Positions 1 through 7,666 of a stretch of DNA of 64,000 bases are shown here, piece by piece. Location: NCBI RefSeq assembly GCF_021532375.1, contig NZ_JAKGAP010000006.1, positions 1 through 64,000 on the forward strand, written 5' to 3'. How positions within the stretch are numbered: position 1 is the stretch's first letter; every line of letters begins with the position of its first letter. The notes beneath the pieces are model-generated. The model was not told the DNA's origin, did not search any database, and saw only the letters and a list, made by a program, of their open reading frames with translations. The DNA comes from Paenibacillus alkaliterrae. GTDB taxonomy: Bacteria; Bacillota; Bacilli; Paenibacillales; Paenibacillaceae. Both the position numbers and the translations under genes were made by a program.

Positions 1-608
1 CGTCTTTGATTCGGCGATGACGCTTCAGATGCAAACGCTCCAATCGTCTGGACGTATGTGCACCTTCGCGCGGTTCCTTACCTTGACGAAGAATGCCGAT
101 ATAATGAGCCTTCATCTTGTTGTAATACTGATTGATCGCTTTAACTATCTTGCCCTTTACGATCATCGGTTTCGAACCGATAGTCGTGACGATGGTTGCA
201 AGATTGTCAACGCCAAGATCAATCGCGAGCGCGTTTTCTTTCGAGCTTGAGAAATTTCCGTCCTTTGATCACGCAATCCGGATTGGAGAACACAACTTCT
301 TTCACCTTGCTCCGTGCATATCTCGGAATATTAGGCTTTCCGGTGTACTTCTCAGGATGCTTGCGGTAGTCCTTCATACTGGCGAAGAAGGCTGTCCAGT
401 TTTGGAACACAACCTTCATAATTCCTTGACTGCTCTGCGCAGGAAGTGCGCGATAATCGGTTTGCTCCATCACTTTGAATAAAGCGTCCAAGAAATTGTA
501 ATACACAAATGGCTTCTCCTGCGAAGGCAGCATGAACGGACGGGAACGATTCTTCTCGCTTAGCCGTTCATTCATCGCATCAATATGCGCTTCCAATGTT
601 TGTATCAC
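1..608 (-). pseudogene. tnpB: IS200/IS605-family TnpB (OrfB) remnant, partial and frameshifted
   Basis: TnpB is the RNA-guided nuclease or accessory protein of IS200/IS605 transposons. The first part (219-608, GTG start at 608) reads as a TnpB N-terminal region with NFLDALFKVMEQTDYRALPA and FQNWTAFFASMKDYRKHPEK, up to a lysine-rich GRKFLKL. That frame stops at 219. A second minus-strand frame continues to the window edge and carries the start of the RuvC-like nuclease: ENALAIDLGVDNLATIVT (first catalytic Asp) followed by INQYYNKMK. The beta-barrel stretch of several dozen residues normally lying between these parts is missing. The gene therefore carries an internal deletion with frameshift, and the usual N-terminal residues before the GTG are also absent. 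No tnpA is visible. A non-functional remnant is well supported. The C-terminal zinc-ribbon part lies outside the window. Confidence 0.8.
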
Positions 609-730
609 TTGTTGTTTTGATCCACACTTGATGGGTCCTGTACGTGGACTTTGAATCTGACATGACCGCTATAAATATGGAAGGAAAGACCTTTTTGTGG
701 GTGTATTCAGGAGGTCGCCAATTCACCTCG

Positions 731-746
731 CCACTTGCAGAAGTGG
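731..746. repeat. short hairpin upstream of the TnpB remnant
   Basis: CCACTT, a 4-base loop and AAGTGG form a perfect 6-bp hairpin about 125 bases upstream of the TnpB remnant. Subterminal hairpins mark the ends of IS200/IS605 elements, so this may be the element end. The exact boundary cannot be fixed without an intact copy. The rest of 609-784 holds no gene. Confidence 0.35.
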
Positions 747-784
747 GAGTCCTCTCAGCGAAAATTGATAGAATCGACTTTTAA

Positions 785-832
785 TAATAAAAAGACTGCT
801 CACCCCGGTCAACGACCCGGCGAAGCAGTCTT
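785..832 (-). terminator. rho-independent terminator of the two small genes
   Basis: AAGACTGCT (792-800) pairs with AGCAGTCTT (824-832), with a GC-rich inner loop that can also pair. On the minus strand the stem is followed by TTTTTATTATT. It lies directly after the gene ending at 841. Confidence 0.8.
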
Positions 833-840
833 TCTTCGGT

Positions 841-1191
841 TTAATCCGCCTTTTCCAGCAGCCTCTTCAGCTCCTCGCGTACTTTACCGCTCGAGAGCAC
901 CTGCTCCTTAAATGACTCCCGTGCGCCCCAATCCGTCTTCATATTGACGTTTTGGAAGACGTCTACCGTCATATCCTGAAAGGCTTGGTGCATATTGTTA
1001 TCGAACCAATCCGTCTCTGTATCCGCATCATTGCGAACGATGGCCTGCAAATCGAAATCATTATCCTTGGATAAGGAGAAGAAGGCGAGAACAACGGGCG
1101 CGCCGGCTTCATCAGTCGTCACCTCTACCTCACCGCAAGGAATTCCGCCCCACCGGACAGCACGTCTTACATGAGCCTCTACTACCTGCAA
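841..1191 (-). CDS. conserved hypothetical protein, about 116 aa
   Basis: I do not recognise the family. The protein is acidic and soluble, with no signal peptide or membrane segment. It has a probable beta-rich first half (RRAVRWGGIPCGEVEV, then VVLAFFSLSKDND) and a helical C-terminus (KVREELKRLLEKAD). I chose the TTG at 1191 because AAAAGGAGG lies 9 bases upstream. The in-frame ATG at 1212 would begin inside that ribosome site. The gene follows the 110-aa gene at 1217-1549 after 25 bases and is followed by a clear terminator, so the two form a small operon. A functional link between them is inferred from position only. Confidence 0.6.
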   Translation of the reverse strand: MQVVEAHVRRAVRWGGIPCGEVEVTTDEAGAPVVLAFFSLSKDNDFDLQAIVRNDADTETDWFDNNMHQAFQDMTVDVFQNVNMKTDWGARESFKEQVLSSGKVREELKRLLEKAD

Positions 1192-1216
1192 CGTCAACAA
1201 CCTCCTTTTCATTTCT

Positions 1217-1549
1217 TTATAACAGCTGCATCGATTCGATATGACGTTTCGTCGTATCGCTGCCGTGCTCATACAGCTTCTTGTAGATCTGCACAATCAG
1301 CTCGTCGTAGCCGGCATTCATTTCGCTATCGCCTGCTGAGCCGTAAGGACTATGGGCAAAATGAAAGGTTTGTGCCTCATCCATGCTGGCAAGCTCGTCG
1401 AACAGCTCCCGAAGCTTGATATGCTCCTCTTCATTTAATGCAACTTCAAGCTCGTACGCTGCCGCCTGTTGATCCTCTAAAATTTGCCCGGACTGAACGG
1501 AAACGTAATAGGTCTTCCGCCCTCTGCCGTCAGCCTCATTCTCAATCAT
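1217..1549 (-). CDS. conserved hypothetical protein, 110 aa
   Basis: Small acidic protein with no membrane segment and no motif I can name. It begins with MIENEADGRGRKTYYVSV, has a central helical stretch (EEEHIKLRELFDELASMDEA) and ends with a helix containing YDELIVQIYKKLYE. An AAAGGGG ribosome site lies about 10 bases before the ATG. It is the first gene of a two-gene unit with the gene ending at 841 and is divergent from asnB, so the 142-base gap to asnB should hold both promoters. The function is unknown. Confidence 0.6.
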   Translation of the reverse strand: MIENEADGRGRKTYYVSVQSGQILEDQQAAAYELEVALNEEEHIKLRELFDELASMDEAQTFHFAHSPYGSAGDSEMNAGYDELIVQIYKKLYEHGSDTTKRHIESMQLL

Positions 1550-1691
1550 GGATCGATTGCCCCTTTCCTGCTAACCTGACTTTTATGACCAGTTCTAGCA
1601 TCCCCCTTCGGACAGACATTTTATCCCTTTTTTCAGCATATAACTGATATTATCGCTATTTTGAGACCAGCAAAAGAGAGGAATGAGATCG

Positions 1692-3536
1692 ATGTGTGGA
1701 ATTACCGGCTGGATCGACTGGAACCTTGATCTGACTAAGCAAAGCGAAAGCTTAGAGAAGATGACCGACACTCTTGCACCGCGGGGTCCCGACGCTTCCG
1801 GCACGTGGATATCGGCGCATTGCGCTTTAGGACATCGGCGTTTGTCTGTTATCGACCCCGAGAACGGGGCACAGCCGATGATTCGTCATATGGGCGATGA
1901 TAAATATGTCATTGTCTACAACGGAGAATTATATAACGCGCTCGAGCTTCGCAAGGAATTGGAAAGCAGGGGAAGATCGTTCACTACGAATTGCGATACG
2001 GAAGTGCTGCTAGTCGCTTTTATGGAGTGGGGAAAAGCTTGCGTCGAGCGCTTTAACGGCATATTCGCATTCGCCATTTGGGACTTCGCCGAGCAGGAGC
2101 TGTTTCTTGCCCGCGACAGGCTGGGCGTCAAACCTCTGTTCTATAGCATGCAGGACGGCCTTTTTATTTTTGGATCGGAGCAGAAGTGCATATTGGCGCA
2201 TCCTGCAGTGAAACCCGAGGTCGGGGCAGAGGGATTAGCGGAAATATTCATCCTGGGGCCTGCACGGACGCCCGGTCATGGCGTGTATAAACAAATAAGC
2301 GAGCTGCGGCCAGGCAGATGCATGACGGTCAACCGGGCAGGCGTTAAGACCGTCACGTACTGGCAGTTGGAAAGCAGCCCGCATGAGCAAGATACGGAAG
2401 CAACGGCGGAGCATGTCAAAGCACTTTTGAAGGACACTGTGGAACGACAGCTCGTTTCGGACGTTCCCGTATGTACGCTGCTGTCGGGCGGCCTGGATTC
2501 CAGTGCCCTTACGACGCTTGCCGTAAACTATTACAACCAGAACGGCCAAGGCAAGGTGCATACGTATTCGGTCGATTATACGGATAACGATAAGCACTTC
2601 CAGGCACATGCCTTTCAACCTAACAGCGATGCGCCATGGATTCAGCGAATGACCTCCCATCTGAAGACCATCCACCATTCGATTCAATTCGATACGCCGG
2701 AGCTTGCAGGCGCGCTGAACGCAGCTACCTTCGCCCGCGACCTTCCGGGTATGGCCGATGTCGATGCCTCGCTGCTGCTCTTCTGTCATGAAATCAAAAA
2801 AGATGCTACCGTCGCTATATCCGGGGAAGCGGCCGATGAAATTTTCGGCGGATACCCGTGGTTCCACCGCGAAGAAGCGCTTAATGCCGATACCTTCCCA
2901 TGGTCGCTGGCCTCGGCCATGCGCTCCGACCTGCTCGCTCCCGACGTAGCCGCTTGGATCAAGCCGCTGGATTATATCGGCGACCGTTACGCGCAGGCCA
3001 TCGCAGAGGTTCCTCACCTGGCAGGCGAGAGCGGGCAGCTTAGAAAGATGCGTCAGATGTCGTACTTGAACATTACGCGCTTCATGCCAACGCTGCTTGA
3101 CCGCAAGGATCGGATGAGCATGGCAGCCGGCCTGGAAGTTCGCGTGCCATTTTGCGATCATCGGCTGGTGGAATACGTATGGAACATCCCTTGGGAGATC
3201 AAGACCTCAGGCGATCGGGAGAAAGGCATCTTGCGCAAAGCTCTGCGCGGAGTATTGCCGGACGACGTCTTGACCCGCAAAAAAAGCCCTTATCCCAAAA
3301 CGCATAACCCTAACTATTTAGCGGCCGTCAAAGCTCTGCTGCTCGATGTGCTGAACGATCCCGGCTCCCCGCTCCTCCCGCTCATCAATGTGAATAAGGT
3401 CAGAGAGCTCGCCGAGTCCGATTCCGCAAAATCGAATATTCCTTGGTTCGGCCAGCTCATGTCGGGCCCTCAGCTATTCGCCTATTTGTACCAGGTCAAC
3501 CTTTGGCTGAAACAATATAAAGTTGTGATCGGATAA
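1692..3536 (+). CDS. asnB: asparagine synthetase, glutamine-hydrolysing
   Basis: Makes asparagine from aspartate, ATP and glutamine-derived ammonia in the cytoplasm. The start at 1692 places Cys at position 2 (MCGITGW), the obligatory N-terminal nucleophile of the class II glutaminase domain. The upstream in-frame ATG at 1683 would bury it. The glutaminase domain fills about residues 2-210, with RGPDASG and RDRLGVKPLFY. The synthetase domain follows, with the PP-loop LLSGGLDSS near residue 265 and a SGEAADEIFGGYPW motif. The length of 614 aa equals B. subtilis AsnO (YisO), the sporulation-associated paralogue, and the gene may be its counterpart. The asnO assignment is inference. The gene is single and ends in a bidirectional terminator shared with rdgB. 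Confidence 0.95.
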   Translation: MCGITGWIDWNLDLTKQSESLEKMTDTLAPRGPDASGTWISAHCALGHRRLSVIDPENGAQPMIRHMGDDKYVIVYNGELYNALELRKELESRGRSFTTNCDTEVLLVAFMEWGKACVERFNGIFAFAIWDFAEQELFLARDRLGVKPLFYSMQDGLFIFGSEQKCILAHPAVKPEVGAEGLAEIFILGPARTPGHGVYKQISELRPGRCMTVNRAGVKTVTYWQLESSPHEQDTEATAEHVKALLKDTVERQLVSDVPVCTLLSGGLDSSALTTLAVNYYNQNGQGKVHTYSVDYTDNDKHFQAHAFQPNSDAPWIQRMTSHLKTIHHSIQFDTPELAGALNAATFARDLPGMADVDASLLLFCHEIKKDATVAISGEAADEIFGGYPWFHREEALNADTFPWSLASAMRSDLLAPDVAAWIKPLDYIGDRYAQAIAEVPHLAGESGQLRKMRQMSYLNITRFMPTLLDRKDRMSMAAGLEVRVPFCDHRLVEYVWNIPWEIKTSGDREKGILRKALRGVLPDDVLTRKKSPYPKTHNPNYLAAVKALLLDVLNDPGSPLLPLINVNKVRELAESDSAKSNIPWFGQLMSGPQLFAYLYQVNLWLKQYKVVIG

Positions 3537-3540
3537 CAAA

Positions 3541-3600
3541 AAACACCCCCGTATGCATCAAGTCCTGTTCTGCAGGACAGATACCGCACGGGGGTGTTTT
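3541..3600. terminator. bidirectional terminator between asnB and rdgB
   Basis: AAACACCCCCGT (3541-3552) pairs with ACGGGGGTGTTT (3588-3599) around a second inner hairpin (GTCCTG/CAGGAC). T-runs occur on both sides, so it can serve both converging genes. Confidence 0.9.
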
Positions 3601-4262
3601 TACGCTTGCTCCAGAAGCGGAAGCAGTTGTCTAAGCGCATCGCCGCGATGGCTGATTCGCTGCTTCTCCTCCTTCGTGAGCTCGGCCATGCCGCGATTCA
3701 AGCTTGGAAGCCAAAAAAGAGGATCATAACCAAAGCCGCCGGAACCATGAGGCTTATCCGTAATCATGCCCTCCACGGTACCCTCGGCTTCAACGAAATC
3801 GCCAGTTGCCGGGTCGTACAGGGCCAACGCGCATACGAACTGCGCTTTGCTTAGCAGGCGCGAGCCGTCAGGAAGCAGCTTAATCTCCGCTTTCTCATTA
3901 TTCGCGAGCTGCAGATCAAGCTGCCGGAGCAGCTTTGCGTTATTATCGCTGTCCGCTGCTCCTTCGCCCGCATAGCGGGCGGAGTATACGCCCGGCTCGC
4001 CGTTCAGCGCTTCGACCCGCAGGCCGGAATCATCCGCCAGCACCGGCACGCCAAGCGCTTCGCCCGCCGTCTTCGCTTTTAAACGCGCATTTGCCGCGAA
4101 AGTATCTCCGTCTTCTATAATGTCCGGAATTTGCGGATAATCGAGCAGGCTAGCCGTCTTTTTGCCCAGCTTCCGGAGAGCGTGCTCGAATTCCTTTACC
4201 TTGCCGGCATTTTTAGTTGCAACGACGATAACCTCACTCGATAAAATACCATGCTCCGTCAT
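3600..4262 (-). CDS. rdgB: XTP/dITP diphosphatase (HAM1/RdgB family)
   Basis: Hydrolyses the non-canonical nucleotides XTP, dITP and ITP to monophosphates, keeping them out of DNA and RNA. The N-terminal IVVATKNAGKVKEF matches the family TxNxxK substrate loop. DGDTFAANARLKA, LADDSGLRVEALNGEPGVYSARYAG and GSGGFGYDPLFWLP are classic HAM1 motifs, including the catalytic Asp pair. The length of 220 aa is slightly above the usual 195-200 because of a short N-terminal extension. It begins 5 bases after the rph stop, with GGAG overlapping the rph end, so the two are translated from one message. Same order as in B. subtilis (gerM-rph-ysnA). Confidence 0.95.
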   Translation of the reverse strand: MTEHGILSSEVIVVATKNAGKVKEFEHALRKLGKKTASLLDYPQIPDIIEDGDTFAANARLKAKTAGEALGVPVLADDSGLRVEALNGEPGVYSARYAGEGAADSDNNAKLLRQLDLQLANNEKAEIKLLPDGSRLLSKAQFVCALALYDPATGDFVEAEGTVEGMITDKPHGSGGFGYDPLFWLPSLNRGMAELTKEEKQRISHRGDALRQLLPLLEQA

Positions 4263-4267
4263 GAAGG

Positions 4268-5005
4268 CTACACTCCGATCCGATTCGCTATCGGCCCGAG
4301 CACATCGCGCTGCTTGCCGATCAGCTCCGTAATCCCCTCTTCTCCAAGCGCCAGCAATTGATTCAGCTCTTCGCGCGAGAATGGAGCATCCTCGCCCGTT
4401 CCTTGCACCTCAACGAATTTGCCGTTGCCTGTCATGACGACGTTCATATCGACCTTCGCCTTCGAATCCTCGTCGTAATTCAGATCGAGCATCGCCTTTT
4501 CAACAATGACGCCAACGCTTACCGAGGCTAGAAAATCTGTAATCGGAAATTTAGCAAACTGCGTTTTTTCAGAAATTTTTTGGATAGCTAGAGTTAAGGC
4601 AATAAACGCCCCCGTTATGGAAGTCGTGCGCGTGCCGCCATCCGCTTGAATGACGTCGCAGTCCAGCGTAATCGTCCGCTCGCCGAGCGCTTGCAGGTTC
4701 ACGACGGAGCGCAGCGCGCGTCCGATGAGCCGCTGAATCTCCATCGTCCTTCCCGTCAGCTTGCCCTTTGCCGCTTCGCGGATATTCCGCGAATGCGTTG
4801 CGCGCGGAAGCATCGCATACTCGGCTGTAATCCAGCCCTTGCCTTGTCCCTTCATGAACGGGGGTACCCGCTCCTCTACGCTCGCGGTACAAAGCACCTT
4901 CGTATCGCCAACCTCAATGAGGACCGAACCCTCCGCGTATTTATTCACGCCTGTCGTTATGGTTACCGGCCGAAGCTGGTTCGTTTGCCGACCGTCATTT
5001 CTCAT
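4268..5005 (-). CDS. rph: ribonuclease PH
   Basis: Phosphate-dependent 3'-to-5' exoribonuclease that trims tRNA 3' ends. The whole protein is a single RNase PH domain: [14 protein letters not shown] at the start, [14 protein letters not shown], the phosphate-site segment [13 protein letters not shown], and [28 protein letters not shown] lies in the central active-site region. A CAGGAGG site lies 8 bases from the ATG. The length of 245 aa is typical. A terminator hairpin separates it from gerM upstream, so it probably also has its own promoter in 5006-5110. Confidence 0.96.
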   Translation of the reverse strand: MRNDGRQTNQLRPVTITTGVNKYAEGSVLIEVGDTKVLCTASVEERVPPFMKGQGKGWITAEYAMLPRATHSRNIREAAKGKLTGRTMEIQRLIGRALRSVVNLQALGERTITLDCDVIQADGGTRTTSITGAFIALTLAIQKISEKTQFAKFPITDFLASVSVGVIVEKAMLDLNYDEDSKAKVDMNVVMTGNGKFVEVQGTGEDAPFSREELNQLLALGEEGITELIGKQRDVLGPIANRIGV

Positions 5006-5110
5006 GCCTAAATTCCTCCTGAGCTTCTCGATATTATGTACGGTATGTCCATAATCTTCCCTATTTTATCAAAATAGCATACGAATTGCACTCGATGCTG
5101 AGGAAAACGA

Positions 5111-5132
5111 AAAAAAGGAGACGAGTGTCTCC
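5111..5132 (-). terminator. terminator between gerM and rph
   Basis: On the minus strand GGAGAC-ACTC-GTCTCC is followed by six T. It sits 28 bases after the gerM stop, so only part of gerM transcription should continue into rph. Confidence 0.75.
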
Positions 5133-5159
5133 CTTCATAACGGCAATTTACTTACATGA

Positions 5160-6209
5160 TTACGATTTGATCGCGTTAACGTGATGAGGTCTGCCTACAG
5201 GCTCCGTGTAAGATTTATCGTCATCGTCAACGACGTTTGTCTGACCGTTAAGCTTGATTTGAACCGTCGTTGCGTCTGAATTTTCCGTGACGGACAAGAC
5301 GAGCGCTTGAAGCATTTCTGCCGGCAGCTTCTGTCCTTCCTCGTAAAACTCATCCTCGAGATCAACCGTGACGACGTCGCCCTCATGAACGATATTTTTC
5401 ACCACGACATCCGGTAAAATGACGCTGGTCAGCTCTTTTCGGTTAAGCGGACCCGAAATTAATTGCTGCAGCGCAGCCTCGGCAGGGTTATCAGAGCGGG
5501 CTACAAGGCGTGTGACAGGGACGTAATACTGCTCGTCATTTAACGTTTGTGCCGAGAAATACAGCGTAACAGGCGTAGACTGCGAATAGCTGATGCCGTC
5601 TGCCGCTTCGATATTAATGCCTATCGTCCTTGTGAGCGGCTCGTCTAGCGGGAAGCTGTCCATCGGCATTTCCTGCAGCTTGGCGCCCTCATGCCAAATT
5701 TCAACCTGTTCGATGCCTGTCATTGCCGTCAAGGTCCAGGTGATCGCTTCTACGATCGTACGCTCATCCTGAGGATTATAGTTAGTGAAGGGCTCAGAGA
5801 AATCGACCTTAGCAAGCTTCTGCTCCTTGTCGTATGTGTAAGAATTAATTTGCGTGCCCTGTGGAAGGACGGCGCGGAAATCCTCCGGCAGCTGATTCGC
5901 ATACGTACCGTTCTCGACCATCATTTCAAGCGCCTTCTGTGCCGCAGCCTCATTCGTGCCAAGCGTTGTCGGAATAGAAATAGGCGCCAAATAACCGTTG
6001 CGGTCCTCGAGGTATACCGTCAGCGTTTCTTGTCCTTGGACGCCGGCCTGTCCGGTTTCAGCGCCCTCTGCTCCGTCCTTAATCTCCACCTGCGGCGGAT
6101 CAATCGACCTGCTTGTCTCCTGCGAGAACAGCCCACAGCCTGCCGTTAGAATGGGCAGCGCCAAAACACCGGTAAGCACTGCACCCCTAATCCATCTCTT
6201 TTGAACCAT
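5160..6209 (-). CDS. gerM: GerM-type spore germination/sporulation lipoprotein
   Basis: GerM is an outer-forespore/mother-cell lipoprotein needed for full sporulation and germination. The start carries a type II signal peptide with lipobox LTAGC (Cys near residue 25), followed by a disordered acidic linker. Two GerMN domains follow. The first is around residues 60-190 (LTVYLEDRNGYLAPI, AQKALEMMVENG, AKVDFSEPF). The second is around 205-335 (TPVTLYFSAQTLND, AALQQLISGP, VVTVDLEDEF, VLSVTENSDATTVQI). The tail is acidic. The length of 349 aa matches B. subtilis GerM (about 366 aa), and the neighbours rph and rdgB are the same. It is divergent from the PgpA homologue. Confidence 0.9.
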   Translation of the reverse strand: MVQKRWIRGAVLTGVLALPILTAGCGLFSQETSRSIDPPQVEIKDGAEGAETGQAGVQGQETLTVYLEDRNGYLAPISIPTTLGTNEAAAQKALEMMVENGTYANQLPEDFRAVLPQGTQINSYTYDKEQKLAKVDFSEPFTNYNPQDERTIVEAITWTLTAMTGIEQVEIWHEGAKLQEMPMDSFPLDEPLTRTIGINIEAADGISYSQSTPVTLYFSAQTLNDEQYYVPVTRLVARSDNPAEAALQQLISGPLNRKELTSVILPDVVVKNIVHEGDVVTVDLEDEFYEEGQKLPAEMLQALVLSVTENSDATTVQIKLNGQTNVVDDDDKSYTEPVGRPHHVNAIKS

Positions 6210-6248
6210 ATTGTTCTTTCCTCCCTAATCAAGTTTTGCCTGGCGGCT

Positions 6249-6276
6249 TTGTACAACTCACTATTTGTAGTACTAT
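6249..6276 (+). promoter_or_regulatory. candidate sigma-A promoter for the PgpA/AIM24 pair
   Basis: TTGTAC (6249-6254), a 16-base spacer and TACTAT (6271-6276) lie 65 bases before the ATG at 6341, in the divergent region with gerM. Found by eye only. Confidence 0.4.
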
Positions 6277-6340
6277 GTATACGAGCTCTTCACTGTTTTA
6301 GACCAGTTTTGTCCATAAAATCATTAGGGGGTACAAAAAC

Positions 6341-6880
6341 ATGTCCAATCCTGAAATTTACAGCCTTAACAGCCGAAAAGTAGCTGAAGCGACGGACGAA
6401 TGGCTCATCAAGCGCGGCGTAACGAAGCTGGCGATCGCCGAGCTCGTTCATTTTTTGCAGAAGGACTATTTCCCAGACCTGACTCCCGAGGATTGTATTG
6501 TGCATGTTGATGCCGTTTTATCGAAGCGCGAGGTTCAAAATGCGGTACTGACAGGCATTCAGCTCGACATTCTTGCCGAGGAGGGCAAGCTGATGCCTCC
6601 CCTGCAGGATATGATTAAGCATGACGAGAGCCTTTACGGGTGCGACGAAATTTTGGCGCTTTCGATCGTTAACGTTTACGGAAGCATCGGCTTTACGAAT
6701 TTCGGTTATGTCGATAAGCTGAAGCCGGGCATACTGGTCAGGCTGAATAGTAAGACGGATGGAGAAATCCATACGTTTCTCGATGATATCGTCGGCGCAA
6801 TCGCTGCATCGGCCGCAAGCCGGATTGCCCACCGCAGGCAAGCAGAGCGTGAGGGCGTGACGCAGCCGCCGCTCGATTAA
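6341..6880 (+). CDS. pgpA: phosphatidylglycerophosphatase A family protein, paralogue 1
   Basis: Matches the Gram-positive PgpA/YutG family, which dephosphorylates phosphatidylglycerophosphate to phosphatidylglycerol. Recognisable segments are WLIKRGV near the N-terminus, LSKREVQNAVLTGIQLD, DESLYGCDEILALSIVNVYGSIG, FGYVDKLKPG and FLDDIVGAIAAS. The Asp pair in the last segment is probably catalytic. The protein is soluble or peripheral, without clear membrane helices, at 179 aa. A paralogue lies at 33655-34146. The ribosome site AGGGGG is 9 bases before the ATG. It is followed after 19 bases by the AIM24-type gene, so the two are probably cotranscribed. Confidence 0.85.
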   Translation: MSNPEIYSLNSRKVAEATDEWLIKRGVTKLAIAELVHFLQKDYFPDLTPEDCIVHVDAVLSKREVQNAVLTGIQLDILAEEGKLMPPLQDMIKHDESLYGCDEILALSIVNVYGSIGFTNFGYVDKLKPGILVRLNSKTDGEIHTFLDDIVGAIAASAASRIAHRRQAEREGVTQPPLD

Positions 6881-6899
6881 GCGAACAGGAGGATTAACC

Positions 6900-7580
6900 G
6901 TGAATTACGAAATTTTATATAAAGGCGCTTTCGCCATGCTGAAAGTCAAGCTGAATCCCGGCGAGAACGTAAAGGCCGAGATGGGCGCCATGGTCTCCAT
7001 GTCGCCCAGCATCGATCTCAAAGGAACGGTCGATGGCGGCATTATGCGCGGGCTTGGGAGAATGCTCAGCGGGGAAACCTTCTTTTTTCAAGAGATGACC
7101 GCTGTACGGGGGCAAGGAGAGGTACTCCTTGCTCCCCCCTCCCTGGGTGATATCGAGGCAATCGAGCTCGACGGCTCATATAAGCTATTTGTTCAAAAAG
7201 ACGGATTTTTAGCGGGAACGAGCGGCATAGAGGTTAATACCAAAATGCAAAACCTGAGCAGAGGGCTCCTTTCCGGCGAAGGCTTCTTTATCGTTGAGAT
7301 CAGCGGAAGAGGCACGGTGTTTCTCTCCTCCTACGGGGCGATCCATGCCATTAATCTAAGTGCCGGCGAAGAGGTTACCATCGACAACGGGCACTTGGTC
7401 GCATGGCCGGGGTATATGAATTACAGCATCGATAAGGCTTCCAAGGGCTGGCTCTCGAGCTTTACCAGCGGCGAAGGCTTAGTCTGTAAGTTCCGCGGCG
7501 AAGGCGTCGTGCTTATTCAAACAAGAAACCCTGCCAGCTTTGGAAGCTGGTTGAAGAAATTCATACCGGGCAGTAAATAA
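6900..7580 (+). CDS. TIGR00266/AIM24 family protein
   Basis: A 226-aa all-beta protein of the AIM24 (TIGR00266) family, which is widespread in bacteria, structurally tryptophan-RNA-attenuator-like, and without an agreed bacterial function. Family features seen are AMLKVKLNPGENVKAEMGAM, the central FQEMTAVRGQGEVLLAPPSLGDI, EGFFIVEISGRGTVFLSSYG, and NGHLVAWPGYMNY. It starts with GTG at 6900 behind AGGAGG at 7-base spacing. It lies directly downstream of the PgpA homologue and ends in a strong terminator. A membrane-related role is suggested only by its neighbour. Confidence 0.85.
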   Translation: MNYEILYKGAFAMLKVKLNPGENVKAEMGAMVSMSPSIDLKGTVDGGIMRGLGRMLSGETFFFQEMTAVRGQGEVLLAPPSLGDIEAIELDGSYKLFVQKDGFLAGTSGIEVNTKMQNLSRGLLSGEGFFIVEISGRGTVFLSSYGAIHAINLSAGEEVTIDNGHLVAWPGYMNYSIDKASKGWLSSFTSGEGLVCKFRGEGVVLIQTRNPASFGSWLKKFIPGSK

Positions 7581-7606
7581 ATAGGAGAAGCATCGTAAAT
7601 AACAAA

Positions 7607-7656
7607 AGGAGCTGCGCTTCTTGGTCATTGACCATGAAAGCAGCCCCTCTTTTTTA
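7607..7656. terminator. terminator after the AIM24 gene, probably bidirectional
   Basis: AGGAGCTGC (7607-7615) pairs with GCAGCCCCT (7640-7648) with one mismatch, followed by a T-run on the plus strand. It lies between converging genes. Confidence 0.8.
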
Positions 7657-7666
7657 TCATCCTGAA

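Noticed and set aside
2235..3161. 308-aa open frame antisense to asnB
   Set aside because: It lies wholly inside the well-supported asnB gene, has no ribosome site or family features, and reads as a frame shadow rich in Arg and His.
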